Both the position numbers and the translations under genes were made by a program. A DNA stretch of 64,000 nucleotides from Branchipolynoe longqiensis (lineage: Eukaryota; Annelida; Polychaeta; Phyllodocida; Polynoidae): positions 30,518,709 to 30,582,708 of the forward strand of contig CM059197.1 of assembly GCA_030323885.1 (NCBI GenBank), written 5' to 3'. This document shows positions 20,985 to 31,035 of the stretch, piece by piece (within the stretch, counting starts at the first letter, position 1; every line of letters begins with the position of its first letter). The notes beneath the pieces were generated by a model, which saw only the letters and a program-made list of their open reading frames with translations, did not search any database and had not been told where the DNA came from.

Positions 20985-21480
20985 AGGCGGTGTCGTGGGG
21001 GTCGGCGGCTGTGATGTCGGCAGAGGGTTCCTCGTGAGGCTGGGCTGGGCTGTGGTCTGAGGCGTGAGGTCCGAGGTGATGATCCCCGGCTGTGACTGGG
21101 CGGCGCTGCGATCGGTGGTCGCTGGGAGGTTGTCGGTGGACGGCGGTGTCGTGAGGGTCGGCGGCTGTGATGTCGGCAGAGGGTTCCTCGTGAGGCTGGG
21201 CTGGGCTGTGGTCTGAGGCGTGAGGTCCGAGGTGATGATCCCCGGCTGTGACTGGGCGGCGCTGCGATCGGTGGTCGCTGGGAGGTTGTCGGTGGACGGC
21301 GGTGTCGTGAGGGTCGGCGGCTGTGATGTCGGCAGAGGGTTCCTCATGAGGCTGGGCTGGGCTGTGGTCTGAGGCGTGAGGTCCGAGGTGATGATCCCGG
21401 GCTGTGACTGGGCGGCGCTGCGATCGGTGGTCGCTGGGAGGTTGTCGGTGGAAGTCGCGGGGCTGTCGGCAGTGGTGAGG
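20985..21480 (-). repeat. 156-bp tandem repeats of GCE-2
   Basis: Nearly identical units start at 21001, 21157 and 21313 ('gtcggcggctgtgatgtcgg' on +), exactly 156 bp apart. Shorter related pieces lie at 20545-20740. 156 = 52 codons, so repeated peptides stay open in two minus frames (one repeats SDHRSQRRPVTAGDHHLGPH). Whether either is translated is unknown. Confidence 0.85.
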
Positions 21481-21530
21481 GTGAGGCGCCGGGAAGGGCC
21501 CCCCGGGCCGGCCGGGGGGAGGCCGGCGGA

Positions 21531-22340
21531 TCAAAAATCTGTGCTCCCCGGGGCGGTGCTTGAGGTGGCGGTGGGGGGTGCGCTCCCCCGGCGAGGTGTG
21601 CCCGAGGTGACGGGACGGGCGGTGTGCTGTGCGCCGTCCGACGCCGAGGGGCCGTGATCTGTAGGATGGGGGCCTCGGCGCCCGAGGGCTGGTCCCGAGG
21701 CACCTGGGGGGGGACCCGGGGCAAAGCTCGGCGAGGCGCGTCGCGGCGAGCCCGAGGAGGGGGCCGGCGTGGCCGCGGCGGTGGTCCGGGCTCCCTTCCG
21801 CGGTGCTTGAGGCGGCGGGGGAGGGCGCGCCCCCCCGGGGACATGTGCCCGAGGTGCTGGGATGGGCGGTGTGGTGTACACCGTCCGCCGCCTCGGGGTG
21901 GGCGGTGGCGTCCCCTCGGGCGCGGCGGTGAGACGGCTGCCGTGTTCTTGCTGGGGGTGGGCCGCCCCCGGCAGAGTCGCTTGAGGCGGCGGCGGGGGGG
22001 AGGCCCCGCCTGTGGCGCGCGCCCGAGGTGCTGGGGCGGTCGGCGGGGTGTAGGCGGTCGGCGTGGTGCAAGGGGGTTGCCCTCGGGCTCTCCTCGATTC
22101 GAGGGCGTCCAGGCGGGCGTAGAGGCGGGCGGTGGTGGCGCGCTGGAGGGCCCCAAGGTCGAGGAGAGCCTTGAGAATCGGGCTTGTCTCGGTGTCCGAG
22201 GCGGGGTCCGAGGGTGCCGACGGAGAGGCCGGGGCCGAGGAGGGCGACGCGCCTCCCAGCGCGCCCGAGGAGGGTCCCGGCGTGGCCAGGGCGGTCGCCC
22301 GGGAGCTCTGGCGGCCCGTGCCCTTGCCGTGTCTGGGCAT
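21531..22340 (-). CDS. Gag-like protein of GCE-2, C-terminal domain lost (269 aa)
   Basis: The start ATG 22338-22340 is equivalent to that of GCE-1. The N-terminus MPRHGKGTGRQSSRATALAT aligns with GCE-1, as does the linker PPPPPQATLPGAAHP. After about residue 115 the GCE-1 helical region and the whole Cys/His cluster are absent. In their place is a run of ~40-60-residue proline-rich units (P-APRAHVPGGARPPPPPQ-like). The frame still ends at the same stop and 3' sequence ('STDF' versus 'SADF'). Other long minus frames through this DNA (20449-22671) are open because of GC-richness and include promoter sequence, so I do not call them genes. Whether a protein lacking the C-terminal domain has a role is unknown. 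Confidence 0.5.
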   Translation of the reverse strand: MPRHGKGTGRQSSRATALATPGPSSGALGGASPSSAPASPSAPSDPASDTETSPILKALLDLGALQRATTARLYARLDALESRRARGQPPCTTPTAYTPPTAPAPRARATGGASPPPPPQATLPGAAHPQQEHGSRLTAAPEGTPPPTPRRRTVYTTPPIPAPRAHVPGGARPPPPPQAPRKGARTTAAATPAPSSGSPRRASPSFAPGPPPGASGPALGRRGPHPTDHGPSASDGAQHTARPVTSGTPRRGSAPPTATSSTAPGSTDF

Positions 22341-22454
22341 CCTGGAGCGGTCCGAGGGGATGCAGCGGTCCGAGGTGAAGAATGCCAAACAGAGAAAAGG
22401 GAGAGAGCTGGAAGGCGGCAGGAGGGCGAGTGCCTGAGGGAGGCCGACGGGCGG

Positions 22455-22661
22455 CCTTATAAGGGGAGGGGGACGGGCGACAGCAGGTGAGGTGTGAATG
22501 CTGCCGGCCCGGGGGAGGGCGAGAGGCGGTGAGCAGCAGGCGTCGGGTGAGGCGCGAATGCTGCGCGACAGGGGGGCGGGGGAGGGAGCGGCGCGCGTCG
22601 GCGTCGGGTGAGGTGTCAGCGCAGCGCGACAGCCCGGGGCGGGGGAGGGTCTCTCCCTTTC
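22455..22661 (-). promoter_or_regulatory. Putative GCE-2 promoter
   Basis: TATAAGG lies at 22455-22461 on the minus strand. Three upstream units ('gtgaggtgtgaatgctgccg', 'gtgaggcgcgaatgctgcgc' and 'gtgaggtgtcagcgcagcgc' on +) begin near 22482, 22549 and 22609, matching those of GCE-1. Confidence 0.6.
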
Positions 22662-22672
22662 CTCGCATCAAA

Positions 22673-22691
22673 CGTAATGCTTCGCATTACG
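22673..22691. other. Terminal hairpin of GCE-2
   Basis: CGTAATGCTTCGCATTACG is the exact reverse complement of the GCE-1 hairpin and marks the shared element edge, followed by 'accaatg' in both copies. Confidence 0.8.
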
Positions 22692-22794
22692 ACCAATGCG
22701 GCCACCATGTTAGACGGTCGCTCAATATCTCTTATATGACCAGATAAGTGGGTGTAACGATATGTATGGCGTGCCTACATTATATATGCATAAT

Positions 22795-23082
22795 TAAGGC
22801 TACATTCCTTACACGCGGTATGTGGCATGCAAATGCGAATGTGGCAAAAAATCGAAAAGCATCTAAGTCAATGGGGGTGATTGTATGTGTCTGAATGCGA
22901 ATGCGAATGCAGCAACTGAATCGGTCCATGTAGCCATCGGTGCGGCATGCGAATGTGAATGCTGCTGCGTTTGCCATAGAAAACAGTGTTAGAGAAACCT
23001 GACACTATGTGTGGGTGTGGGTGTGGGTTAAAGGTATGCCGCATTCGCATGCCGCATACCGCGTGTAAGGAATCCTAGCTTT
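22795..23082. repeat. MITE-13, ~290 bp
   Basis: The termini are 'taaggctacattccttacac' and the inverse 'gtgtaaggaatcctagcttta'-like end. The inverted match extends ~45 bp through 'gcggtatg.ggcatgc.aatg'. The interior repeats 'gcgaatgcg' words. It is the only copy in the window. Confidence 0.75.
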
Positions 23083-23289
23083 ACTCTGCTTCTCGCGTGT
23101 CAGTGTGGCCAGTGTACAACAGGGGCGCACAGGAGCGGGTACAATGAACCCCTATCACCCGGGACCATTTCAGTAGCAGTTCCCTAAAGCCGCCCTTTAA
23201 CTGAGCCATTACACAACACGACTCTGATTGTGGCTGACTACCCTGTTTGTACTACTTAGTGGTAGGGTGGGGTGGGGGAGGGGGATCGC

Positions 23290-24060
23290 CAAAACACATA
23301 TGGGAATTATTATATTAATATATAAAATAATAAATAACAAATGATGATATATGGTAATATATGATTATATGTGATGATATATGATGATATGTGATATATA
23401 TGATTATATATGATGATATATCATACTATTTCATCATATATAATATACCAGAATATACCATACTATATCATAATATACCATAATATATCATACTATGTAT
23501 ATAATAATATATCATAATATATCATAATATACCATAGTATATCATATATCATAATATATCACTATATATCACAATATATCACAATATATCATAATATATC
23601 ATAATATATCACATTATACCATAATATTTCATATATAATAATATATAATAATATATCATAATATATCATAATATATCATAATATGCCATAAAATATAATA
23701 ATATATAATAATATATCATAATATATAATAATATATCATAATATATAATAAAATACCATAGTATATCATATATCATAATATATCATAATATATCATAATA
23801 TATCATAATATATTTATTAGATTTATATAATACAATACATAAACAATATATATATAATATTTATAATATAATGTACAGATCATATATATCATAGACCTTG
23901 GCTACACGGTGTATAAATATGTATGATAACACATAATACATATATTAAATATATAATATAGGCAATGCATGGTATATACGCATGATATACACACAATATA
24001 TACATCATGTACACATTATGTAGTGATAGTATATAATATATGAATACAATATGTCAATGC
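23290..24060. repeat. AT-rich satellite/low-complexity tract
   Basis: The dominant words are 'atatatcata' and 'atatataata', degenerate and almost pure A/T/C on this strand to about 23820, then more irregular AT-rich sequence. It is directly followed by MITE-3. Confidence 0.85.
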
Positions 24061-24071
24061 ACCATATACAT

Positions 24072-24328
24072 ATGAGACTGTCTCAAAAGGTGCTAAGCAA
24101 AATGGGACAAAACTTTGTCCATAGTAACGATCAACACACTATCTACTTATGCATTTGCTCAGGATAAACTGATTTATTTTTACATGGTGTTTCATAATCC
24201 CAATAGAATACATATTGATTTGAAGCAAAGGTCCTTGTGTTTTCTGTGTAACTGTTTCTGTGCTGTTTTGTGTCAATCGTTACTATGGACAAAAAAATAA
24301 AGAGGTAGCACCTTTTGAGACAGGCTCA
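24072..24328 (-). repeat. MITE-3 copy
   Basis: The ends are 'tgagactgtctcaaaaggtg' and 'caccttttgagacaggctca'. The interior is nearly the same as 12935-13189. Confidence 0.85.
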
Positions 24329-24693
24329 TATATATATATGTACAATATGTATAAACACTACTTAATATATAAGCAATCCATTAATAAGCGTTGATCATAT
24401 TATTATTGACATTGACTCATTAAATTAAACTAACAGCTGACATATGGCCTATATAATTACCTGAGTGCCTGCCTAACTTCTTGTGTGCAGTGCCAAACAT
24501 GTAGTCAGTTCAGGCAGTCAGGTTCATTTGAAAAATTAGGTCAGGCAGCCTGTTGCACAGAACAAGGCAGTCAATACCGTCTCACACCAACCAGACGTAA
24601 AGGGCAGTTAAATGATCAACATACCTTTACTTATTCACATTTATCACGATCCAATATGGTTTGTATAACTTGAAACAAGCTATGGCCGTGGGG
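24329..24693. other. No gene or repeat recognised
   Basis: AT-leaning sequence with a 62-codon frame (24485-24673) that has no recognisable domain. Confidence 0.4.
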
Positions 24694-24862
24694 CTGGTGA
24701 AAATGGGAAATATTGCACCTAGAGTGGGAATCGAACACACATCTCTTGCGTTGCGGGCAAGCATGCTAACCATTACACCACCTAGCTCCCTGATGTTGCC
24801 ACCCCACCCACACCTACCTGTCTATGCGGCTACTTGCCTGAGAGGTCAGTGCAGACTACTAC
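24694..24862 (-). repeat. SINE-2 copy, tRNA-headed
   Basis: On the minus strand it reads '...agctaggtggtgtaatggtt', then 'gcaagagatgtgtgttcgat', then 'ctaggtgcaatatttccc'. The tRNA-like segment is preceded by ~70 bp ('ctctcaggcaagtagccgca') also seen at 40970 and 54724. The head resembles a tRNA with A and B boxes but has mismatches, so I do not call a functional tRNA. Confidence 0.7.
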
Positions 24863-25034
24863 AATTGTTCCCCCTGAAATTGTAAGTCTTTTAATGCTTA
24901 CAATTACATACATGCAGGCTCCTTACATATACATGGATAGACAGGTTAGGTTCACCAACCATAATATATATTACATTTATATCATACAATTAACAGTAGC
25001 TTGTACAGGATCATGGTCACAGCAACCAGTGTCA

Positions 25035-25110
25035 TGGGAATGATGAAAATGGGAAATATTGAGCCTAGAGTGGGAATCGAACCCACATCTCTTGCATTCC
25101 GGGTGTAGTT
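25035..25110 (-). repeat. SINE-2 3' fragment
   Basis: It holds the B box and 3' body only ('gtgggaatcgaacccacatc', 'gggaaatattgagcctagag'), breaking off at 25106. Confidence 0.65.
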
Positions 25111-25215
25111 TTAAAGATTTTTCACTTTTTATGTATGCAGATTGCTCATAGCCATTGAGTTTGCAGTGTGACCGTATGTTGTCCTGCAGCCAAGCTGCGC
25201 TCGCACTGACCTAAT
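25109..25215 (+). repeat. Fragment of shared core module Y
   Basis: The word order ('agatttttcacttttt', 'tgtatgcagattgctcatag', 'ccattgag') matches module Y inside MITE-15 (44889-45035) and, reversed, inside MITE-8 (29386-29480). Confidence 0.45.
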
Positions 25216-25272
25216 TACCTATGCTGACGTCATGTGAAATACACCTACAGCTAAGCCCTGTATTTCTCTTAG

Positions 25273-25468
25273 TACAGTAAAACCTCTCTAAATCGACCGA
25301 CCATGGGACCGACTTTAAATGGTCCATTTACGGAGATGATCAGTTTAGGGAGTCTTTTTTGTAATCATTACAATGGTATTGTATGGGTGATTATTTGGGA
25401 CCCAATAAAGCGATTGATATGGGGGAGTGGTCGATCTGTGGAAGTGGTCAGTTAGAGAGGTATTACTC
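25273..25468 (+). repeat. MITE-2 copy
   Basis: It starts 'acagtaaaacctctctaaat' and ends 'ggtcagttagagaggtatta'. Interior words are 'gggtgattatttgggaccca' and 'gggggagtggtcgatctgtg'. Four copies are present in the window. Confidence 0.8.
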
Positions 25469-25470
25469 TA

Positions 25471-25868
25471 CTTCTGTTCCACGGGCCGTGATTACTTTCT
25501 CCAAGATGTGCCACAAGCCAGTGTCTGCAGGAGGCCTGGCGCGGAAGCTCCCAGTTCTCTGTTCCCCAGCGGCATGCACCCTGGTGCGTGCAGCCTTTCA
25601 GGATGCCAGCCTGGAGCACGCTCCTTGATCATGCACCCACTCACCGCCCCTGAGGAGTAGTTGCACCATTAACCTTTCACTCCCAGCCACCAAGCATGCA
25701 ACCACATGCCACAACTAATTCCAGCAGAGGTGCTTTGATCGAGATTGTTCACTGGACTTTTAAAGATCAGATCACTGGAAATTAGTATGCATTTGTCACA
25801 TGAATATTCGCTACGTCTTACAATATTCGTATTCTTGAAATGTTATCAACTGTACTGCGCTTGGAACT
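25471..25868. other. No gene recognised
   Basis: Two overlapping frames (25383-25660) run partly over MITE-2 and show no domain. Otherwise unremarkable. Confidence 0.4.
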
Positions 25869-26069
25869 ACAGCAAAACCTCTCTAATGGACCACCCCCAC
25901 AGATCGACCATTCCCCTATATCGATTGCTATATTTGGGTCCCAAATGATCGCCCATACAATACCATTGTAACAAAATGAAAAACTCCCTAAACCGACCCC
26001 CTCTCCCTAAATGCACCATTTAATTAAAGTCGGTCCGATGGTCGGTCGATTTAGAGAGGTTTTACTGTA
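25869..26069 (-). repeat. MITE-2 copy
   Basis: It is the reverse of 25273-25468: it begins 'cagcaaaacctctctaatgg' and ends 'agagaggttttactgta'. The two copies form an inverted pair 400 bp apart. Confidence 0.8.
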
Positions 26070-26109
26070 TTATAAATAGCCAGGGGATACTCGGTTGAAC
26101 GATCCGTTT

Positions 26110-26625
26110 GGATCTGGTGGGGATGAGTCAGTTTGGTATCTGGTGGGGATGAGTTAGGTTGGTATCTGGTGGGCTTGAGTCAGGTTGGTATCTGGTGGGC
26201 ATGAGTCAGGTTGGTATCTGGTGGGCTTGAGTCAGGTTGGTATCTGGTGGGCATGAGTCAGTTTGGTATCTGGTGGGCATGAGTCAGGTTGGTATCTGGT
26301 GGGCATGAGTCAGGTTGGTATCTGGTGGGCATGAGTCAGGTTGGTATCTGGTGGGCTTGAGTCAGGTGGTATCTGGTGGGCATGAGTCAGGTTGGTATCT
26401 GGTGGGCATGAGTCAGGTTGGTATCTGGTGGGCATGAGTCAGGTTGGTATCTGGTGTGCTTGAGTCAGGTTGGTATCTGGTGGGCATGAGTCAGGTTGGT
26501 ATCTGGTGTGCTTGAGTCAGGTCGGTATCTGGTGGGCATGAGTCAGGTTGGTATCTGGTGGGCATGAGTCAGGTTGGTATCTGGTGGGCATGAGTCAGGT
26601 TGGTATCTGGTGGGCATGAGGCGGC
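26110..26625 (+). repeat. 26-bp minisatellite
   Basis: The unit is 'ggtatctggtgggcatgagt' + 'caggtt', about 20 copies. Variants have 'cttgagt' or 'ggatgagt', and one unit is short near 26368. Confidence 0.9.
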
Positions 26626-27045
26626 GCGAGGAAGTAGCAGGGACTGTTTGTTTGAAAATAAGCAGGGCTGAGTTAGTTGGGACATGCGGGTCTCTCGCGA
26701 AGAGGGCTGGCTGGGAGGGGGGGGGGGGTCGAAGGTGTGTGAGTGGAGGCTGGGAGGTGGTGGGAGGGGGGGGGTCAGAAGGTGGGAGAGGGGGGGGGGT
26801 CAGAAGGTGGTCTGAGTACCTAGAGCAGGGCGTGCGGCTGGTTGACAGGCAGGTGGCGCCTGAGTTGTAGATACCAGCAGGCCACAGTGTTGAAGTGTGA
26901 GGCTGAGTACATGGGCAACCCAGTTATTCTATACCAGCCCCGACACTCTCCCTCAAAATGTGCCAACATCTTACCAAGCTCTCTTTACACCAGCCTAAGT
27001 ACCAGCAGAAACACGTCCCAACATCGTCTTACCCTACCACCCATA
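26626..27045. other. No gene; G-rich low-complexity
   Basis: G runs lie at 26717-26728, 26767-26773 and 26790-26799, separated by 'tcagaaggtg' words. Nothing coding is supported. Confidence 0.5.
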
Positions 27046-27243
27046 CAAACACCTTCATATTCCCACCCACACTAACACCTTTATATTACCACCCATACTA
27101 ACACCTTAATATTACCACCCATACTAACACCTTTATAGTCCGACCCATACAAACACCTTTATAATTATAGTCCCACCCATAGAAACACCTTCATATTCCC
27201 ACCCATACAAACACCTTTATAATCCCACCCATATAAACACCTT
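27046..27243 (+). repeat. ~26-bp minisatellite
   Basis: Units of about 26 bp ('ccacccatactaacaccttt' + 'atatta'), 7-8 copies, with one lengthened unit near 27160. Confidence 0.85.
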
Positions 27244-27397
27244 CACGCCCCGTCACGTAACGCGGGGAATCCCGCCTGTGAGAAGGAGGAGGTCGCGGTC
27301 CGTGTCGCTCACCCCGCCCGGTGGGGTCTGGTTTACCATCGGCCGGCTCGTGCGTGCACGCCGGTTTACTAAAAAAACAACAAACAGCTTCTCTTAT

Positions 27398-27752
27398 TTA
27401 AAGTTGCACAGTCCGATGGGTTTGAGTTTCGCTCATTTTCTGAGATAAACATATTAGGTTATTCATTATAATCTATCTTATTTTGGTTTGAAGTAACTTT
27501 TATTTTAAATTGCAAACTTTTGAGATATTTGAAATGGAAACATGCTAAATTAATGTTGGCAAGCTTGCCAAAACTCTATCACCATAGGCTTCTGCAGTAA
27601 CAGGTTCTATTAATTGACTCAGTAGTCCCTTCTATGTGCCACTAAATGTTTAATAAGCGCACCTGTATCCAAGTTAGATATGTAGAATAAAATCAATATA
27701 ATTGTTTTGGTTTTGAAAATTTGATGTTTTCATTGGACTATGCAGCTTTAAC
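27398..27752 (+). repeat. MITE-1 copy
   Basis: The termini are 'ttaaagttgcacagtccgat' and 'ttggactatgcagctttaa'. The central palindromic word is 'ttggcaagcttgccaaaa'. Confidence 0.85.
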
Positions 27753-27880
27753 GACACCTCTAGATGGCAATTTTTCACATTTCCATACTTTGTCTATTGT
27801 CATCAAATTAAATTTTAACGCCATGCTAAGTGGTGTTTACCGACGGAATCAAATCCTACTTGTTGAAGTAAAAATTGACT

Positions 27881-28210
27881 ATTGGTTTGTTGTTGTTTTA
27901 AGTCCTAGCAACATCTAAGGTCATATCAGGACGGGTACCGACTTGTGACAGTGCGCACTCATGAGGACTTTATAGTGCTGCCCCACTGGAAGACCAGGCC
28001 ACCAGCACCATGACCTGATATCCCACTCAGTCACATTATTCTGACACTGAGCCAACCATTCCTTGTCCTATCCTAATAATGCCGAGCGGCAGGCTAGGAA
28101 GCGACAAGTATACATTTTTAAGTCATTGGTTTGACTCAACCAGGGTTCGAACCAACGATCTACCAACACGGGAGACGGGTGCTCTAACTCATTCGGCCAT
28201 CCCGTCTGGT
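27881..28210 (-). repeat. S1 SINE, type A head and tail
   Basis: The tail 'ggtttgttgttgttttaagt' is at 27882 and the tRNA-like head ends at 28210 ('cattcggccatcccgtctgg'). Full length. Confidence 0.9.
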
Positions 28211-28499
28211 CCCATTGGCTATTGGATGTCAAGCATATGGTCATTCAGACCTATTTCTTTGGAGGAAACCCATTGCTATCACATAGGCTAATCTTTCTGA
28301 TAAGCAGCAATGGGTCTTTCATATGCACGTTCCCACAGACAGGACAGCACATACCACAGCATTTGATGAACCAGTTGTGGACCACTGGTTGGAACGGAAA
28401 ATAGCCCAAACTGCAAATGAATCCACTGAGAAGGATCGATCCGATGACCGACAGCTTCACAGATGGACACGCTACCGCCTGAGCTACATCCCACTCCCA
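28211..28499 (-). repeat. V-SINE-like copy
   Basis: It abuts S1. On the minus strand the tRNA-like head ('atgtagctcaggcggtagcg') is at about 28465-28499. The core is 'ttttccgttccaaccagtgg', and the 3' end words 'gggtttcctcc' and 'gacatccaatagcc' are at 28215-28270. The extreme 3' tail is lost. Confidence 0.75.
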
Positions 28500-28755
28500 G
28501 CAGAAAAGAGAGAGCTCCCCCCCACACCGGTTTGCTATGCGCCAGTTCATGCTGACCCTTACTGGAGTCACTTGCTATCCGGACCGCACTCTGTCCACAC
28601 CTCTCTCTATCATCTCTCCGCCGGCCTTGCTCCTCCATGATATGTCTGAAAAGAGTTCCAGGAGGGGGAGCCCGCCAGCATTTCACTTTCTACTCTTACT
28701 CTGTCCGTGTCTATGGCTCTCTGGTTGGTCACCATAGAGCAAATAGACACGGTGT

Positions 28756-29862
28756 AGCAGGAAATCGCAAACCCTGTAAATCGCAAACCCCCACTTGTGA
28801 TTTCCTAGGAAATCGCAAACCCCCATGCCATATATGGGCATGGGGGGTTTGCGATTTCCTAGGAAATCGCATATCCCCCCTGGAGATCGCAAACCCCCCA
28901 TTCGGCGGCGGCGGCGGCGATTTGTTTACTTTACGTTCGTCGAATTTAGGGTTAAATTGGTCAAATTTCACTGTCTGTTTTTAATACTTTCAGCGTAAAT
29001 TGCTCTTAGGTTACATTAAATACTTCAGATCTTCCTCTTCAATCGCGCATTAAGATATTTTTAATCGATCCAATGAAAGCTTTTAGATGTATTTTACAAA
29101 AATAAATGCTCTGCATAGGCATATCATTGCTGCAGTGTTTACCCTTCGCGAAGGGTAAAATACGGCAATGCTATGTCTATGTGGAGCATTTATTTTGGTA
29201 AAATACATCTAAAAGCTTTCATTGGATCGATTAAAAATATCTTAATGCGCAATTGAAGAGGAAGATCTGAAGTATTTAATGTAACCTAAGAGCAATTTAC
29301 GCTGAAAGTATTAAAAACAGAGATAATAGTGAAAGTTGGGATATTCTGAGTGTCAGTGCCAGTGCATTGTCAATGGCCGTGAGCAATCTTCTTACAGAAA
29401 AAGTGAAATATCTCTAAAAAGACACCACCCAGAGACAAACCGCTTGGTACACATATAGAAAACATATTTAATGAATAGATTATATTAGATTCATATGTTT
29501 AGGCTTCTGCATTTCTATTAATTTTGAATAAAATAAACGTTTTACACTGCGCGTACGGGCAAACTCAGTGGCAGTGTGCCTTCGTTCTGCAGCCGAGCTG
29601 CGCGCGCATACACAATGTTTACAAACATTGAAAGGCATCTATGCGGCGGTAGCCTTAATAACGCTTCGAATTTAGGGTTAATTTAATGAAATTTCACGAT
29701 TTGAGTATATAATTCTGTTAAATATGGTCGCATTGAATAGATTTGGCCCGAATCGGTCCCAAAACACAGGGGGGTTTGCGATTTCCAGGGGGGGTTTGTG
29801 ATTTCCTAGTAAATCGCAAACCCCAGGGTGTGCAATTTCCAGGGGTTTGCGATTTACTGCCA
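28756..29862. mobile_element. MITE-8, ~1.1 kb, composite
   Basis: The termini repeat 'gcaggaaatcgcaaaccc' words at the left and 'gggtttgcgatttactgc' at the right, with several extra copies of 'aaatcgcaaacccc' near each end (28785-28900 and 29765-29855). The interior contains a long fold-back (28976-29322), module Y reversed (29386-29480), module Z ('ttttgaataaaataaacgtt' at 29515-29610) and module X reversed (29655-29755). No transposase. Confidence 0.75.
28976..29322. repeat. ~347-bp fold-back with ~160-bp arms
   Basis: The left arm ('taatactttcagcgtaaatt' ... 'tctaaaagctttcattgg' on its complement) matches the right arm nearly base for base. The centre is the perfect 22-bp palindrome TTTACCCTTCG/CGAAGGGTAAA at about 29139-29160. 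Transcribed in either direction it would give a long hairpin RNA. Confidence 0.85.
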
Positions 29863-30540
29863 CAACGGTCCTTTGACTCAACTCTCCTCATTTCTCTTTC
29901 CTAGACTCTGCCCTTTCGATTTCTCCCAGGCATACTTCTTCCCCTGACCAGGGTAGTTGTGTTCTTGGGTGGGGCGCTTCACCTTTACGATTTCTCTGTC
30001 TTGTCCTCATTGCTGGAACCATCTTTACCCGCCTTCCTCGAATCCCTTGCTGCTGACTGGATACAATTGCTCAACTACATCTACAGCTCAACTACTCGCC
30101 GTTACAACGTTGTAAAGATGTCCCCAGCTTCTACAACACTCCCTACTGAAGTTAAGTCTTCAACCAAAGATTGGGCCGATTTATTGGAGCCTCTCTATTA
30201 ATGTTGCAGTTCTGCAACCAGGAACCGTCGTAAGGTTACAAACAACCCCAGAAAAACCTTACTGGAGCCGGCTGCTCGAGTGTGTATGCTTAGTCGGAGT
30301 TTATTTACTTCCGCTCTATAAGTGCGTCAACGAATACTTTTACTATTCTCTTGAGTCCAGTCCTTTCTGAGATAAACCTGCCCCCCTCCCCCCACACACA
30401 AATGGATCCTGTGAATTTGCGAGTAAAACAGAATGCACACCCCTTCGGAGATTCACTACGCAATCGCAGTACATGTATTACTATTAACCCCCGCAACGCT
30501 GAACTATGCCCTGCTGCATCCTGGGGTATCCCAGTAAAGC
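29863..30540. other. No assignable gene
   Basis: An 80-codon + frame (29959-30201) and a 113-codon - frame (30305-30646) exist. Neither has a motif I recognise and the second runs into MITE-5. No repeat family is seen. Confidence 0.4.
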
Positions 30541-30941
30541 GTCTGTCACACATCACCGGATTGGGGAAAACGGACAGAAACCGAACAAAGTCCGGTTTGT
30601 GTCCATTCAAGTTTTGAACATGCACAAAACTAGGAACGGATGCCACCGGATTGACATCTACAGTTCTCGTCTGGTTTGAGTTCGTTTCGTCCGTTAGCTA
30701 TCCGTTCATGTCCATTTAATGTCTGTTTCATGTCCGTTTCATGTCCGTTTCATGTCCGTTTCATGTCCGTTTCATGTCCGTTTCATGTCCGTTTCATGTC
30801 CATTTCATGTTCATTCATCCGGCGGCCTTTGACCCGATGTCGCAACACTTTGACACATTTTAATACATTTTGATACTTATCACCACCGGACTAGACAATT
30901 CTGTCCGTTGCTCAATCCGGTGATGTGTGACAGCCGCTTAA
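30541..30941 (-). repeat. MITE-5 copy with 11-bp internal array
   Basis: The ends are 'gtctgtcacacatcaccgga' and 'ccggtgatgtgtgacag'. The internal 'catgtccgttt' unit is repeated about 9 times at 30716-30815. TTAA is present at the right edge only. Confidence 0.8.
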
Positions 30942-31035
30942 GGGGTTGTGGTTGTAGTAGAAGCAACATATACAGACAGATCCTTTACATTGGCTGTAGC
31001 TAGGGTAAGTGTATATGGCTAGTTCTGGATCAAAC

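Larger units (their letters stand above)
20185..22694 (-). mobile_element. GCE-2: GC-rich element, internally rearranged relative of GCE-1
   Basis: The right edge is defined by the shared hairpin (22673-22691) and ACC. The left edge is approximate, set where the GC-rich sequence ends beyond a putative poly(A) signal. On the minus strand the order is hairpin, 60-bp-spaced upstream units, TATA, gag-like ORF, shared post-stop sequence, 156-bp tandem repeats and an A/G-rich 3' region with 'ggctcatgaggagcaa' words at 20284, 20326 and 20351. It is longer than GCE-1 because it keeps a 3' part that GCE-1 lacks. No polymerase or recombinase frame is seen. Confidence 0.7.

Noticed and set aside
20449..22671. 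Very long minus-strand open frame (740 codons) through GCE-2
   Set aside because: It begins upstream of the TATA box within the promoter. The equivalent frame in GCE-1 stops early, and all frames in this GC-rich DNA tend to be open.
29959..30201. 80-codon frame as a host exon
   Set aside because: No recognisable domain, no clear splice-site context and no second copy; support is too weak.
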